Below are positions 16,375 through 25,268 of a stretch of 64,000 nt of DNA, piece after piece. Source of the DNA: Candidatus Vecturithrix granuli. Lineage in GTDB: Bacteria > Moduliflexota > Moduliflexia > Moduliflexales > Moduliflexaceae. Positions within the stretch are counted from its first letter, which is position 1. Each line of letters begins with the position of its first letter. The stretch is from the NCBI GenBank assembly GCA_000739535.1, contig DF820468.1:370852-434851 (forward strand). The letters run 5' to 3'. The position numbers were made by a program, and so were the translations under genes. Below the pieces are notes generated by a model. It searched no databases and was not told the DNA's origin. It was given only the letters and a program-made list of their open reading frames with translations.

Positions 16375-19323
16375 TTACTTCCAGTCTCCAATAAGCACAA
16401 AGGATGACCAAAAAAATGGATGAACCAATTCAATCTCCCGTTTTTTCCGTCGGCCCAGGTGCAACGTGGTACGCATCACGCTTCGTGCGGCTTGTTGAAG
16501 CGCTCTGGCTTTGCCTGATTCCGATAAATTCTGATAAAACGCGCTCATCAAATACTGCGTGGCAGTATCATTGACTCGCCACAGACTGGCAAGAATTGAC
16601 GGCGTTCCAGCATACATAAATGCTCGAATAAACCCCACCAATTCATCCCCTGAAACCAGGGTATGAATATCTTTTACCTCAATCTGCTGAGGGAGAAACG
16701 TTTCACACCCACTCAGTGTCACTAACGAACATTCCAATTGCAGCCCAAAAATATCTCTGGCGTAAAGATAGGACTTGGAAGCGAATTCCAGATAGGAAAA
16801 CATGGGGTGCTGTTTATCAAATACGCCATGGGTTGCCAGGTGAATCATCTCATACTGTCTGGCTTCATTAAATAGCCGCTGCTCTGTCGCCTCATTGCCG
16901 ATATACCCCTGAGAGTCAGGAAATTGACTGAGAATTGCGGCAATTTCTTCTTCTACTCCTGGTAAATTTTCTACCGCATTAGCCATGCCAAGAATAGAGC
17001 GCATCGGACTGGCTGCCATATACCGGGCGTTGCGCTGCGATCGCTCGCGTACAATGGGAAGCATGCTCAATGACGGAAGCATAAACACAGCATACTGTTC
17101 GATAAAATAGGCAGGATTTCCATCCTCCTGTTGCCGAACCAGCGCGCCGAACGGTACAAAGTGTAGAATTTCAAAGGGCACAATCCCGACAATCCGTGTG
17201 TGCGTCAAATATTTCTCAACCGGACTCACCAGGCAGGTATATAATTCTTGCAAAGAGGTAAAAATTTTTGTTGATTCATAATTCCCCAGTTCCGTGCGAA
17301 ATCGTAACACATGATCAATCACTGTTGTGTAAGCGGCCGGAAACGATTCATAGTATACCTGATCCCGCGTGAGTACCCAGATGTGTACGCGATCATCATC
17401 TAAAAAATATTCCAGGATGGAGACGTCATCTTCCAACAATGTCAGGGCGTTGTGAACAAGGTGTTCAATTTCCTCGGCGTCAACAGTTTTTAGACGATAA
17501 TATTCCGGATATTGTAATTTAATCCGTAAAAGAAGTTGTTCATATTGTTCCTTCGCTTGATACAATTCCTGTTGCAGGTCTTCAGAAATCTGGAATTCCG
17601 GCTGAAGCGCATCAGGAGCAGCACTCAGCCGTTCACTTAACAACCGGATACGAGTCAAAAGCTCTTTTTCTTCCTGAAGTAATATTGGTGCCTCGTGTAA
17701 TTGCGGTTCACCATAGGCCACAACTTCAAGAAATGTCCGCGCTTTAAACCGTTCAAGATACCAGAGGGCTTCGGTATATTCACCTCGTTCAAGTAATAAA
17801 TGAATCATTTGCACATAGGGATTCCGATCCTTTTGCAAAAAGGATCGGCGCAACTCCGAAACCTGCAAGTAATTTCGCATCTGCTCAAGCGTCTGAATGG
17901 CGGCCTGGAAATATGGCAGCGCGCGCTCAGGCTGCGCCACGTGCAATGTAATTTCTCCCAGGTAATATTGCACAATCCAGAGGGAATTCATATCCTGTAA
18001 TTCTCTGGCAAGCTGCAATGCGCGTTCAAAGTATGGCGCAGCGTCTTGAAAACGGTACTGACTGATATACGTTTGGCCTATAAATGTCAATGCTTCAAGG
18101 ATACCTTTTTGCGAACCAATTTTCTCATAGAGTGTTAAGGATCGCGAAAAATACTCCGAGGCCTGCGGAAAGGCCTGTTGAGAGAGCGCCAGCATTCCGA
18201 GTTGCCCGTAAATATTTGCCTGAGAGAGGAACGAATTATGCTCAATTGCAATCGTCAATGCCTCCTGCAAATAGGCATCAGCCTCAATAAATCGCTGCTG
18301 TTTGATCGCTAAGGAGGCCAGGTTCGTCAAGGCAATAGAGAGTTGAATCGAGGTTCCGCTTAATTTCTTGAAGCGCAATGATTCTTCTTGATAACGCCAG
18401 GCCTGTTCGACATCGCCTAATTCTTCGTAACATGATCCAATACTTCCGAGAACGGCAGCTTTCCCGGGCAGATCGTTCAGTTGTGTATAAACATCTAACG
18501 CCTGATAATAACAGGTTAACGCCTTTTGAAAATCCCCAAGGTTTTTATGGGCTGTTCCCATGTTCAAAAGCGTATTGGCCTGCCCACGTATATCTTCGCT
18601 GCTCTGCTTCAGCGTAAGGGATTGCGATAAATATTCCAGCGCCTGTTGAGAATTTCCAAGATAGAGCGAGAGTTGTCCAAGGTTTCCAAGCGTATAAGAT
18701 ACCCCGCTCTCATTGCGAAGTTCTGTATAGATCGCTAAGACGCGGGTGAAGTATTGGAGCGCCTCCTGTAATCGTCCGAGTTCACTATACACAATTCCCA
18801 GATTGGTTAAGACCTGGGCGATACCATCTTGATCTTGCAAGCGTGTCAGCAGTTCAAGAGCATCCTGATAATATGAAATAGCCTCAAAGAGCTTTCCCTG
18901 ATATCGAGCCAGAACCCCAAGTCGTCTTAACGCCTTTGATTGACCATTTTGATCGCCAAGATCAACATACATTCGAATAGCGGAGTGTTGAAACGCCAGA
19001 GATGTCTCAAAGTCTCCAAGTTTCCGATAGATCACCGCCATTTCACTGAGCACCTCCGCTTCTCTATGAGCGTCCTGTTCTTGCTGGAAAAATTGACGCG
19101 CTATCTCATAGCGGGCAAGAGCTTCCCGGTATTGTCCGGCGTTATCCAGGTGTTTCCCTACCTCCAACGATTTTTCTATTTCCGCGAGAGACAGGTCTCC
19201 CTTTCCTGCTTCAGAATTGATGTCAGCCTCTTCTTGATCCCTTTGAAAAGGCGCGGCATCACTCCATTCAGGCAACAAGCACACGATGATGATGCTCCAT
19301 ATCCAAAAAAAGCGATACGCCAT
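16375..19323 (-). CDS. Exported TPR-CHAT domain protein (putative caspase-like peptidase)
   Basis: 982 residues. A signal-like hydrophobic stretch (residues ~4-23) precedes about ten TPR units of ~40 residues (residues ~50-470), recognisable by repeated ALEYL and SEALRRLG-type helices. After a coiled linker, the C-terminal ~330 residues form a CHAT domain with the His motif HLATHGVF and the Cys motif TLSGCETF, the expected catalytic dyad of caspase-HetF-related peptidases. It ends in the typical ...FFWSSFVLIGDW. In other systems CHAT proteases cleave specific targets after a TPR partner senses a signal. Here both are in one probably exported chain followed by an M48 protease gene, which suggests envelope proteolysis. 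Substrate unknown. Confidence 0.9.
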   Translation of the reverse strand: MAYRFFWIWSIIIVCLLPEWSDAAPFQRDQEEADINSEAGKGDLSLAEIEKSLEVGKHLDNAGQYREALARYEIARQFFQQEQDAHREAEVLSEMAVIYRKLGDFETSLAFQHSAIRMYVDLGDQNGQSKALRRLGVLARYQGKLFEAISYYQDALELLTRLQDQDGIAQVLTNLGIVYSELGRLQEALQYFTRVLAIYTELRNESGVSYTLGNLGQLSLYLGNSQQALEYLSQSLTLKQSSEDIRGQANTLLNMGTAHKNLGDFQKALTCYYQALDVYTQLNDLPGKAAVLGSIGSCYEELGDVEQAWRYQEESLRFKKLSGTSIQLSIALTNLASLAIKQQRFIEADAYLQEALTIAIEHNSFLSQANIYGQLGMLALSQQAFPQASEYFSRSLTLYEKIGSQKGILEALTFIGQTYISQYRFQDAAPYFERALQLARELQDMNSLWIVQYYLGEITLHVAQPERALPYFQAAIQTLEQMRNYLQVSELRRSFLQKDRNPYVQMIHLLLERGEYTEALWYLERFKARTFLEVVAYGEPQLHEAPILLQEEKELLTRIRLLSERLSAAPDALQPEFQISEDLQQELYQAKEQYEQLLLRIKLQYPEYYRLKTVDAEEIEHLVHNALTLLEDDVSILEYFLDDDRVHIWVLTRDQVYYESFPAAYTTVIDHVLRFRTELGNYESTKIFTSLQELYTCLVSPVEKYLTHTRIVGIVPFEILHFVPFGALVRQQEDGNPAYFIEQYAVFMLPSLSMLPIVRERSQRNARYMAASPMRSILGMANAVENLPGVEEEIAAILSQFPDSQGYIGNEATEQRLFNEARQYEMIHLATHGVFDKQHPMFSYLEFASKSYLYARDIFGLQLECSLVTLSGCETFLPQQIEVKDIHTLVSGDELVGFIRAFMYAGTPSILASLWRVNDTATQYLMSAFYQNLSESGKARALQQAARSVMRTTLHLGRRKKREIELVHPFFWSSFVLIGDWK

Positions 19324-19579
19324 AGATTACTGGCTCTTTTGTAAAAAATATATTGAACGCCCTCATCTTGGCAACTGCTTGCATGAGGGGAGATTGTTTC
19401 TGGGTGCAACTTTACTGTCTGGAACACTCTTGTATCTTTTTATATGCCTTGTCAACAACTTTTTCTGGAATGTTATAAAGTTGGGAGGTAACGTAAGCAG
19501 AAGCTATAGATACAGTTCTTTCTTCTGCCTTTTCACCGAAGAAATTCCCCACCCTGAATTGATTTTTAGAGACAATCAT

Positions 19580-19608
19580 GTATCATGACTCATCGTGAAA
19601 AATGTCAA
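19580..19608 (-). promoter_or_regulatory. Possible sigma-70 promoter for the CHAT-M48 operon
   Basis: On the minus strand TTGACA (19608-19603), a 17-bp spacer and TGATAC (19585-19580) give a fair -35/-10 pair about 250 nt before the CHAT start. The rest of the 427-bp gap 19324-19750 shows only a short inverted repeat (CCCTCAT/ATGAGGG) near 19360-19388. Confidence 0.35.
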
Positions 19609-19750
19609 GCAGTCTTTTTTTGTTATTTTCCGCTAAAATTTTCTTGTTCTTTTAATCCATCTGCTTTTAGGAGTGTTCATGATAATGAATGTATGTGCAG
19701 GTGTGTTTGATTGAGTATCAATCCAATATTAATCAAAAGGAGAAAACGTT

Positions 19751-20587
19751 ATGCAATCAATGAAAAAATGGTCAGTAGTTCTGTTTGTGTTGTTTGTGTT
19801 CACTGCATCAACCGCTATCGCTCAGGTTCTCGATCCAGCGGAAGAATTATTCCAGGCCCAGCAGGCTGGGAAACCAATTCCAGTGCTTTCGATCCAGCAC
19901 CCGGCAATGGATACCGCGATGGCCTATCAAATCCAAAAAGCCTTTGTGGAAAAAATTCTGACAAAGGATAAAATCGCAGGGTTTAAAGCTGGGTTGACTA
20001 CTGAAGGCGGGCAGAAGAAATTTGGAGTTGATGCGCCGCTGGCCGGAGTGTTATTTGAATCGGGAAAACTCGCCGATAATGCGACAATTGATCATGTCGC
20101 GTTTCATGCCCTGATGCTGGAAACAGAGGTTGGTTTTGTGATCGGCTCAGCCATTACAGAACCTCTCAAAGATGTTGCTGAGCTTCAAACGCATATTCAG
20201 GCCGTGATGCCGGCGATTGAAGTACCGGATCTGGGCTTTGCGGATATGAAACAACTCAAAGGCCTCGATATTATCGCCGCTAATGTCTCAGCCCGGCAAT
20301 TCATTGTGGGACAGGAAAAGGCCGTTGAAGGCACGGATTTGAACGCTATAACAGTCAAATTGGCCTTAGACGGACAGGAAGTGAATGTCGGCAAAGGTGC
20401 TGATGCGTTGGGCGATCAATGGCAAGCTGCCCTCTGGCTGGTGAATACTACCATTGAACATGGTTGGAACTTAGAACCAGGGCAAATTATCATCACCGGC
20501 GCTTTGGGCAATATGGTTCCCGGCAAACCCGGAAAGTATCTGGCAGATTTTGGCGATTTTGGGCAGTTGAATTTTGAAGTCAAATAA
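19751..20587 (+). CDS. Exported 2-keto-4-pentenoate hydratase-like protein (FAH superfamily)
   Basis: 278 residues. It begins with a clear Sec signal (residues 1-25, ending STAIAQ), then a domain of the hydratase/decarboxylase (MhpD) type. Supporting segments are IAGFKAGLT, a LETEVGFVIG acidic metal-ligand motif (the E.E pattern of the family) and ITGALGNMVPGKPGKYLADFGDFG at the C-terminus. Family members hydrate or decarboxylate 2-oxo-dienoates in the cytoplasm, so a secreted version is unusual and its substrate is unclear. Start ATG 19751 has AAAAGGAG upstream. It stands alone, closed by a strong terminator at 20641. Confidence 0.82.
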   Translation: MQSMKKWSVVLFVLFVFTASTAIAQVLDPAEELFQAQQAGKPIPVLSIQHPAMDTAMAYQIQKAFVEKILTKDKIAGFKAGLTTEGGQKKFGVDAPLAGVLFESGKLADNATIDHVAFHALMLETEVGFVIGSAITEPLKDVAELQTHIQAVMPAIEVPDLGFADMKQLKGLDIIAANVSARQFIVGQEKAVEGTDLNAITVKLALDGQEVNVGKGADALGDQWQAALWLVNTTIEHGWNLEPGQIIITGALGNMVPGKPGKYLADFGDFGQLNFEVK

Positions 20588-20640
20588 AATGGCTTGAAAA
20601 CCTGAAAGAAGGGACAAATCATGATTTTGTCCAACAAAAA

Positions 20641-20678
20641 CCCTCTCGACATCCGGAAGATGTCGAGAGGGTTTTTTT
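20641..20678 (+). terminator. Intrinsic terminator of the hydratase-like gene
   Basis: CCCTCTCGACATC (20641-20653) pairs perfectly with GATGTCGAGAGGG (20659-20671), followed by seven T's. It insulates the next control region. Confidence 0.92.
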
Positions 20679-20694
20679 ATGTTCGAAAATAGAC

Positions 20695-20711
20695 TGTCGA
20701 AAAATTTTACA
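20695..20711. promoter_or_regulatory. Enhancer-like site 1 (TGTCGAAAAATTTTACA)
   Basis: First of three copies upstream of the PEP-CTERM gene, centred about 343 bp before the predicted start. The same 17-mer recurs exactly at 20783 and with one change at 20874. Confidence 0.65.
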
Positions 20712-20782
20712 AAATCTTTCCAGCTATAAATCGTTAATTTATAATATATTATGAATAGATAGCTTATATAAGCAAAATTTTA

Positions 20783-20799
20783 TGTCGAAAAATTTTACA
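20783..20799. promoter_or_regulatory. Enhancer-like site 2 (TGTCGAAAAATTTTACA)
   Basis: Exact repeat of site 1, 88 bp downstream of it, about 255 bp before the predicted start. The flanks are not repeated, so selection on the 17-mer itself is likely. Confidence 0.65.
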
Positions 20800-20873
20800 T
20801 ATAAGTACATCAAGCATACCATATTGTTTTACAATGCATTACAAGTATATTCTTCACCTGTAACAAAAATACC

Positions 20874-20890
20874 TGTCGAAAAAATTTACA
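20874..20890. promoter_or_regulatory. Enhancer-like site 3 (TGTCGAAAAAATTTACA)
   Basis: Third copy, one base different, 91 bp after site 2 and about 164 bp before the predicted start. This is close to the ~150 bp offset of the single site upstream of the gene at 4182. The 88 and 91 bp steps keep the sites at nearly the same helical phase. Confidence 0.65.
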
Positions 20891-21018
20891 CAATTATTTG
20901 TTTGGGGCAGAAAAAAAGAAGTGTTTTTTTCTGTCATCGTTTTCACTAATATTTTTTTCTCTACAAAATCCCTGGGATTACACGAAATAACAAAAATAAA
21001 TCACAAAATTTTTTAATC

Positions 21019-21036
21019 TTGGTGTGTTTCTTGCAA
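21019..21036 (+). promoter_or_regulatory. Sigma-54-like (-24/-12) promoter
   Basis: TTGGTGTG-N4-TTGCA places GG at 21021-21022 and GC at 21033-21034, 12 bp apart as sigma-54 requires. The -24 half is weaker than the one at 4014 (TGT in place of CAC). The predicted start near 21046 leads directly into the aptamer. Confidence 0.65.
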
Positions 21037-21069
21037 AAAGCTAAAACAGAAATTTTAACACACAGAATA

Positions 21070-21151
21070 TTTCCTGAAGAAAGCTAAACCATTCGTGAGG
21101 ATGGGGCGGAAAACCACGGGTCTTACACAAGACAGCCGGGTTGCCTGGAAA
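21070..21151 (+). promoter_or_regulatory. Cyclic di-GMP-I (GEMM-I) riboswitch
   Basis: P1 can form from TTTCC (21070-21074) with GGAAA (21147-21151). Inside are GCTAAACC, the stem CCATTC/GGATGG with a GTGA tetraloop (21095-21098), then GGGCGGAAAACCACGGGTC. The P3-type pairing joins GGGTC with GACAGCC (single bulged A), and the 3' strand is AGCCGGGTTGCC (21134-21145). The CCATTC-GNRA arm is nearly that of Vibrio Vc2. The copy at 4041 has the same architecture but a different arm sequence with compensating pairs, which supports the fold. The 3' strand is shared with the terminator. Confidence 0.87.
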
Positions 21152-21169
21152 GGTAGCCCGGCTTTTTTT
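21134..21169 (+). terminator. Riboswitch-controlled intrinsic terminator
   Basis: AGCCGGGTTGCC (21134-21145) pairs with GGTAGCCCGGCT (21152-21163) followed by seven T's. Formation would break the aptamer, so c-di-GMP binding should prevent termination (ON switch). A 129-nt leader then runs to the gene. Confidence 0.87.
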
Positions 21170-21297
21170 ATGGGAAATCCTATCGTTAGAAGGGGGGATG
21201 GCTTATGCGATGGAAAGAGAGAAACAGAGTGTAAAATGAGGATGTAAGAAATGGAAATTATAAACAATTTACCAATGATAAAGGGAGGAAAATTTTT

Positions 21298-24200
21298 ATG
21301 AAAGTACAGAATTTTTCATCGAAATTATTCTCTGTGAGTATAACGCTGCTCATCCTGGGAATACTTGTGAGTCTGGTGGTATCTCCGGCGTTGGCAGATA
21401 CATTCACATTCCCCGGCGGATCGCTCACCACAAAAAATCTGAATGCCTGGGGCGGAGTAAATACCATTCAATACAATGCGTACTTCGATTTTAGTACAGG
21501 TCCCAGCACAATCACTGTTTACGGCTTAGATCTTACGGATATCTGGTATGAAGGGAAATGGCCCTGGCCTCCGCTCGCAGAAAGTCTGGGGGCACAGGCT
21601 CGATTTGGGATCAATGCCAATGGTTTCTGGAGCCAGCATCAAATCCACAGTGCGATTGGCAATGGCGGCGGATCCTGGGATCAGCAGAGTGCAGCCTGGG
21701 ATCACGACGACGGCTTCCGCAAATATCTCATCCAAAACCAGTGGTCCGGCACAACATCTGACGTCACCGTTGGAAATCATCAGTATAATGTCGAAGCCTA
21801 TATTCCTCGCATTGGCGCTGGTTCCAGCGTGAATGATCCGAGCCAGGTTACTGATCGGGCGTATAATACCTTTGACATGAAAATTACATATACCCCGACC
21901 AGCACTCCCGGTGCATACGAAGTTCAGGGCTGGGTACGACTACACAAAGCTGCCTCTACTGACGAAATGGCTGTCCGCCCAGGTAGTCCAGTGTGGGGAA
22001 GTCCATACACCTGGGTTTGGAATAAGGCCATCAACAATCAAACGAATCCTGAAAATGCCTGGGTGCCATTTTTTGATGGAGCATGGACGATCACGGGCGA
22101 CTACACCTCAGCGCGTCCTTATCTCGAAATCATAAACTGGGGAGTTCCTCAGACAAGAAATCATACCTTTTCCTGGGATAGCATGGTCGTCGAAGGCACG
22201 CCAGTGATACCGGATGAAGTATGGGTTGATGATGATTGGACAGGGCACAGTAACGGCGACATTGTCGATGGGCATGTTTTCGGTTATGATGCCTTTGCGA
22301 CTATCCAGGATGGCATTGATGCGGTTTCCGGCAGCACCGTGCATGTCGCCGCAGGGACATATAACGAGGCTGTGACTGTCAACAAATCCGTTTCTCTGCT
22401 TGGCAGCCTCGGCGCGATTCTTGACGGCTCCGGAGTTGGCGGAAACGGTTTTCTGATCAAGGCTGCTAATATCAGCATTGACGGATTCGAGATCAAGAAC
22501 TTTGCCATTGGTGTGAGAACTTACGGTGGTCCCAGCGACTTTGGGAATTTGGATATCCTGAATTGCAATATCCACGATAACACTCAAAATGGCATGTTAA
22601 TCGTGTATGATACATTTGATACTGTCACAGTTGGAAACTGCGAGATCAGCAGCAATGGACAAAACGGGGTCGGCCTTGGCAACAATACGACGATCACAGC
22701 TTTGAACATCAACGATACCGCTGTTTCAGATAATGGACAGCATGGGATGTTTGTTGCGCAGACGCACATTGCTTCGATCTCCATTGGAAATTCCCAATTC
22801 ATTGATTCAAAAACATACTCCGGAATTACCTTTGGAACAACGGCGTCGACCATTGGCTCTTTTGTCATGGAAGGCGGCGAGCTTTCAGGAAATAAAGAAT
22901 CAGGGCTGTCAATTGTGCAGAAGGCTTCGACATTTCAGGTGATTACGCTGAATGGAGTCGCTGTGAAGAACAACAAGGCAAGCGGTGTGATGCTTGGCGG
23001 CGGAGCCAGTACAGGCAATTTATCGGTTCTTAACTCAACCTTTCAAGGGAACAGTTGGGAGGAATTTGATCTGAGCGGCGGCTGGTTTGGCGCGTTTTCT
23101 GTTTCCGGCGACACATCTTTTACTGGCAACACCTTTGAAGGTGGCCCCTGGGCGGCTATCTACATTGGTGATCTGGCGAGTTTTGGTTCCGCCCCGGTTA
23201 TTTTTAATAATGACCTGTCTGGTTATGGAAATGCGGTTTTCAACGCCAGTACAACGATCGTCAATGCCTCCGGAAACTGGTGGGGCACTAATACGCCGGC
23301 AGGCGTGGCGTCTAAAGTGACTGCTGCTACAGTTGATTATACTCCCTGGCTGCACAGCGGCACCGATACAGGCGATCCCAGTTTCCAGGGCGATTTCTCG
23401 ACCTTGCACGTCGATGACGACAGTCCGCAGGTTGGCGCAACCGGACGCATTCAAGAAGCTATCGATCTGGTCACTGGCAGCACGATCTATGTCGCTGCGG
23501 GAACGTATGAAGAAAACATCAATGTCAATACATCTGTGGAGATAATCGGAGCGGGCAGCGGCGATGACCCGGCGTCGAACACCATCATCACCCAAACTAC
23601 GGCTGGGGCCGGGGAGACGAAGATCGGCGTTGTCCAACTCAGTGCTTCGGGCACATCCGGCAATCCGATTCTCTTGCAGGATATGCGCCTGGAGCCGGTC
23701 GGCATGGCTGGCATCAGCGTCGGCCGCTTTACTGAAGGCACTGGCCAGACAGTGGAGCATGTCAAGTTAGACAACGTGCAGGTGATCGGCACGAATGCGA
23801 ATCCAAGCACTGAGCAAGAACGCGGACTGTACGTGGATTTGACCTCGACGCTGCGCTATCTGGATGTTGACAACTGCGCTTTCGACAACCTCACCTATGG
23901 GTGGTACCTGCAAAAGGCCGTCAGCGCCGACGCCAGCACTGTCCGGTATGTCACCGTTGATAATACGACTTTCAACCACAACAATCACAAAGGCCTTTAC
24001 GCCGAGAAATTGTCCGATGCGACGTTCACCGGGTGTACCGCTGATGACAATGGTTTCGACTCATCAGCCCTGCCCAGCTACTTTGCGCCATGGAGCGCTG
24101 GCATCGACATCAACCTGAAAGCCGGAACCTACACGAATCTTGCCTTCATGACCTGTACGATCACCAACAACGCCAACGACGAAGCCAAAGAGGGTGTAGG

Positions 24201-25131
24201 CCTGACCGTGAAAGCGCGCGATGATGGCAGTTATAGCGCATATCCGGCAACGCTGACCAATGTCACGATTGAAGACGGCCTGTTCAGCGGCAACGAACGC
24301 GGTATCCGCATTGGCGAACCATTGAAGAACAACGCCGGTCCGATCAATGTTCAGGTGCATTATAATAATATCACCGGCAACGTTCAGAACTATAGCGGCA
24401 ATGATGGCTCTCAATATGGCGGTTTGATCAACCACACTCAGACTCAGGTTCATGGCACTTGCAATTGGTGGGGAGCAGCCGATGGCCCCTCTGGCGCAGG
24501 CAGCGGCAGCGGCGATGCCGTGAGTAGCAATGTGGAATTCATCCCCTGGCTGCTTGATCCGGCGCCTGATGGAGCTTGTGAAGGGTATCCGTTAGAAGGT
24601 ATTACTATAGAGAAAAGCCAGGAGCTTGAATTTGATCGTGGCTCTGATCCATTTACAGAAACGCCATTTGTGGATCATGGCGATGAGATCGTGTACAGCA
24701 TCGAAGTGACCAATACCTTCGCTCAGGCGGTAGATGTACTTGTTTCCGATGCGATGAGCGCGTACGTGGATTATCTCGCTGATTCATTAGAAGTGTACAT
24801 AAACGGTATCGAATTCGATGATCCTGACAAAGAAGACAGTATCTCCTATGACGCCATTCTCGATGTGTACTCTCTGGCGTACGTCTTTAACTCGCTTGGC
24901 GCAAACGAGACCCTAAAACTTGAGTTCACTGTGAAAGTTGAAGATTTTGTGCCGCTTGGAGAATGGATTGAAAATTTCGCGATTGTAACTGTGACCATTC
25001 CGGGCTTGGAGTTTGAGGTCGAGAGCAACACGGTAAGGGTTGAAGTAGTGCCTGAACCGGCGACATTTTTTTTGATCGGCTCCGGCTTACTCGGAATCGG
25101 CGCACTGGTATGGAGAAAAAGAAAACAATAA
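21298..25131 (+). CDS. PEP-CTERM surface protein with two parallel beta-helix domains
   Basis: 1277 residues, with a signal peptide at 1-35 (ending SPALA). Residues ~36-305 form a beta-rich N-terminal region rich in Trp and Gly. Two right-handed beta-helix units follow (about 308-670 and 703-1070). Each opens with a VDDD motif and a variant of the rung IQ..ID.V.GSTV.VAAGTY, and each closes at a NWWG motif (GNWWG and CNWWG). Residues ~1130-1235 look like a DUF11-type surface repeat (YSIEVTNTFAQAVDVLVSDA). The end is a PEP-CTERM signal: VPEPAT, a membrane span and WRKRKQ. Such proteins are sorted by an exosortase (none seen here) and are linked to extracellular polysaccharide and floc formation. 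Transcription is predicted to need sigma-54 and c-di-GMP. ATG 21298 follows AAAGGGAGG. Confidence 0.93.
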   Translation: MKVQNFSSKLFSVSITLLILGILVSLVVSPALADTFTFPGGSLTTKNLNAWGGVNTIQYNAYFDFSTGPSTITVYGLDLTDIWYEGKWPWPPLAESLGAQARFGINANGFWSQHQIHSAIGNGGGSWDQQSAAWDHDDGFRKYLIQNQWSGTTSDVTVGNHQYNVEAYIPRIGAGSSVNDPSQVTDRAYNTFDMKITYTPTSTPGAYEVQGWVRLHKAASTDEMAVRPGSPVWGSPYTWVWNKAINNQTNPENAWVPFFDGAWTITGDYTSARPYLEIINWGVPQTRNHTFSWDSMVVEGTPVIPDEVWVDDDWTGHSNGDIVDGHVFGYDAFATIQDGIDAVSGSTVHVAAGTYNEAVTVNKSVSLLGSLGAILDGSGVGGNGFLIKAANISIDGFEIKNFAIGVRTYGGPSDFGNLDILNCNIHDNTQNGMLIVYDTFDTVTVGNCEISSNGQNGVGLGNNTTITALNINDTAVSDNGQHGMFVAQTHIASISIGNSQFIDSKTYSGITFGTTASTIGSFVMEGGELSGNKESGLSIVQKASTFQVITLNGVAVKNNKASGVMLGGGASTGNLSVLNSTFQGNSWEEFDLSGGWFGAFSVSGDTSFTGNTFEGGPWAAIYIGDLASFGSAPVIFNNDLSGYGNAVFNASTTIVNASGNWWGTNTPAGVASKVTAATVDYTPWLHSGTDTGDPSFQGDFSTLHVDDDSPQVGATGRIQEAIDLVTGSTIYVAAGTYEENINVNTSVEIIGAGSGDDPASNTIITQTTAGAGETKIGVVQLSASGTSGNPILLQDMRLEPVGMAGISVGRFTEGTGQTVEHVKLDNVQVIGTNANPSTEQERGLYVDLTSTLRYLDVDNCAFDNLTYGWYLQKAVSADASTVRYVTVDNTTFNHNNHKGLYAEKLSDATFTGCTADDNGFDSSALPSYFAPWSAGIDINLKAGTYTNLAFMTCTITNNANDEAKEGVGLTVKARDDGSYSAYPATLTNVTIEDGLFSGNERGIRIGEPLKNNAGPINVQVHYNNITGNVQNYSGNDGSQYGGLINHTQTQVHGTCNWWGAADGPSGAGSGSGDAVSSNVEFIPWLLDPAPDGACEGYPLEGITIEKSQELEFDRGSDPFTETPFVDHGDEIVYSIEVTNTFAQAVDVLVSDAMSAYVDYLADSLEVYINGIEFDDPDKEDSISYDAILDVYSLAYVFNSLGANETLKLEFTVKVEDFVPLGEWIENFAIVTVTIPGLEFEVESNTVRVEVVPEPATFFLIGSGLLGIGALVWRKRKQ

Positions 25132-25143
25132 AAATAAGTGTAC

Positions 25144-25265
25144 CTGTAAATAATTCTGTGCGGGAGTGCAAAAGTTCTACTTTTGCGTGTCAATTTTTCG
25201 GCAAACACTCGCTTGCGAAAGTAGAACTTTCGCACTCCAGCCAGGCGGCACAGAATTATTTACAG
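25144..25265. mobile_element. MITE-like element, 122 bp
   Basis: Perfect 18-bp terminal inverted repeats, CTGTAAATAATTCTGTGC at 25144-25161 and its complement at 25248-25265. Longer imperfect internal arms (GGAGTGC...AGTTCTACTTT against AAAGTAGAACT...GCACTCC) leave only a short unpaired centre. It has no coding capacity and no obvious target duplication. It starts 12 bp after the PEP-CTERM stop codon and abuts the broken LRR gene. The ends vaguely recall IS256-type termini, unverified. Confidence 0.75.
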
Positions 25266-25268
25266 TAA

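Noticed and set aside
20695..20890. Three spaced 17-bp repeats considered as a mini-CRISPR
   Set aside because: Repeats are dyad-like, only 17 bp, spacers of about 71-74 bp are AT-rich, and no cas gene is near; the promoter context explains them better.
23035..23760. 241-codon minus-strand open frame inside the PEP-CTERM gene
   Set aside because: Repetitive beta-helix codons leave the opposite strand open; no ribosome-binding site or recognisable domain.
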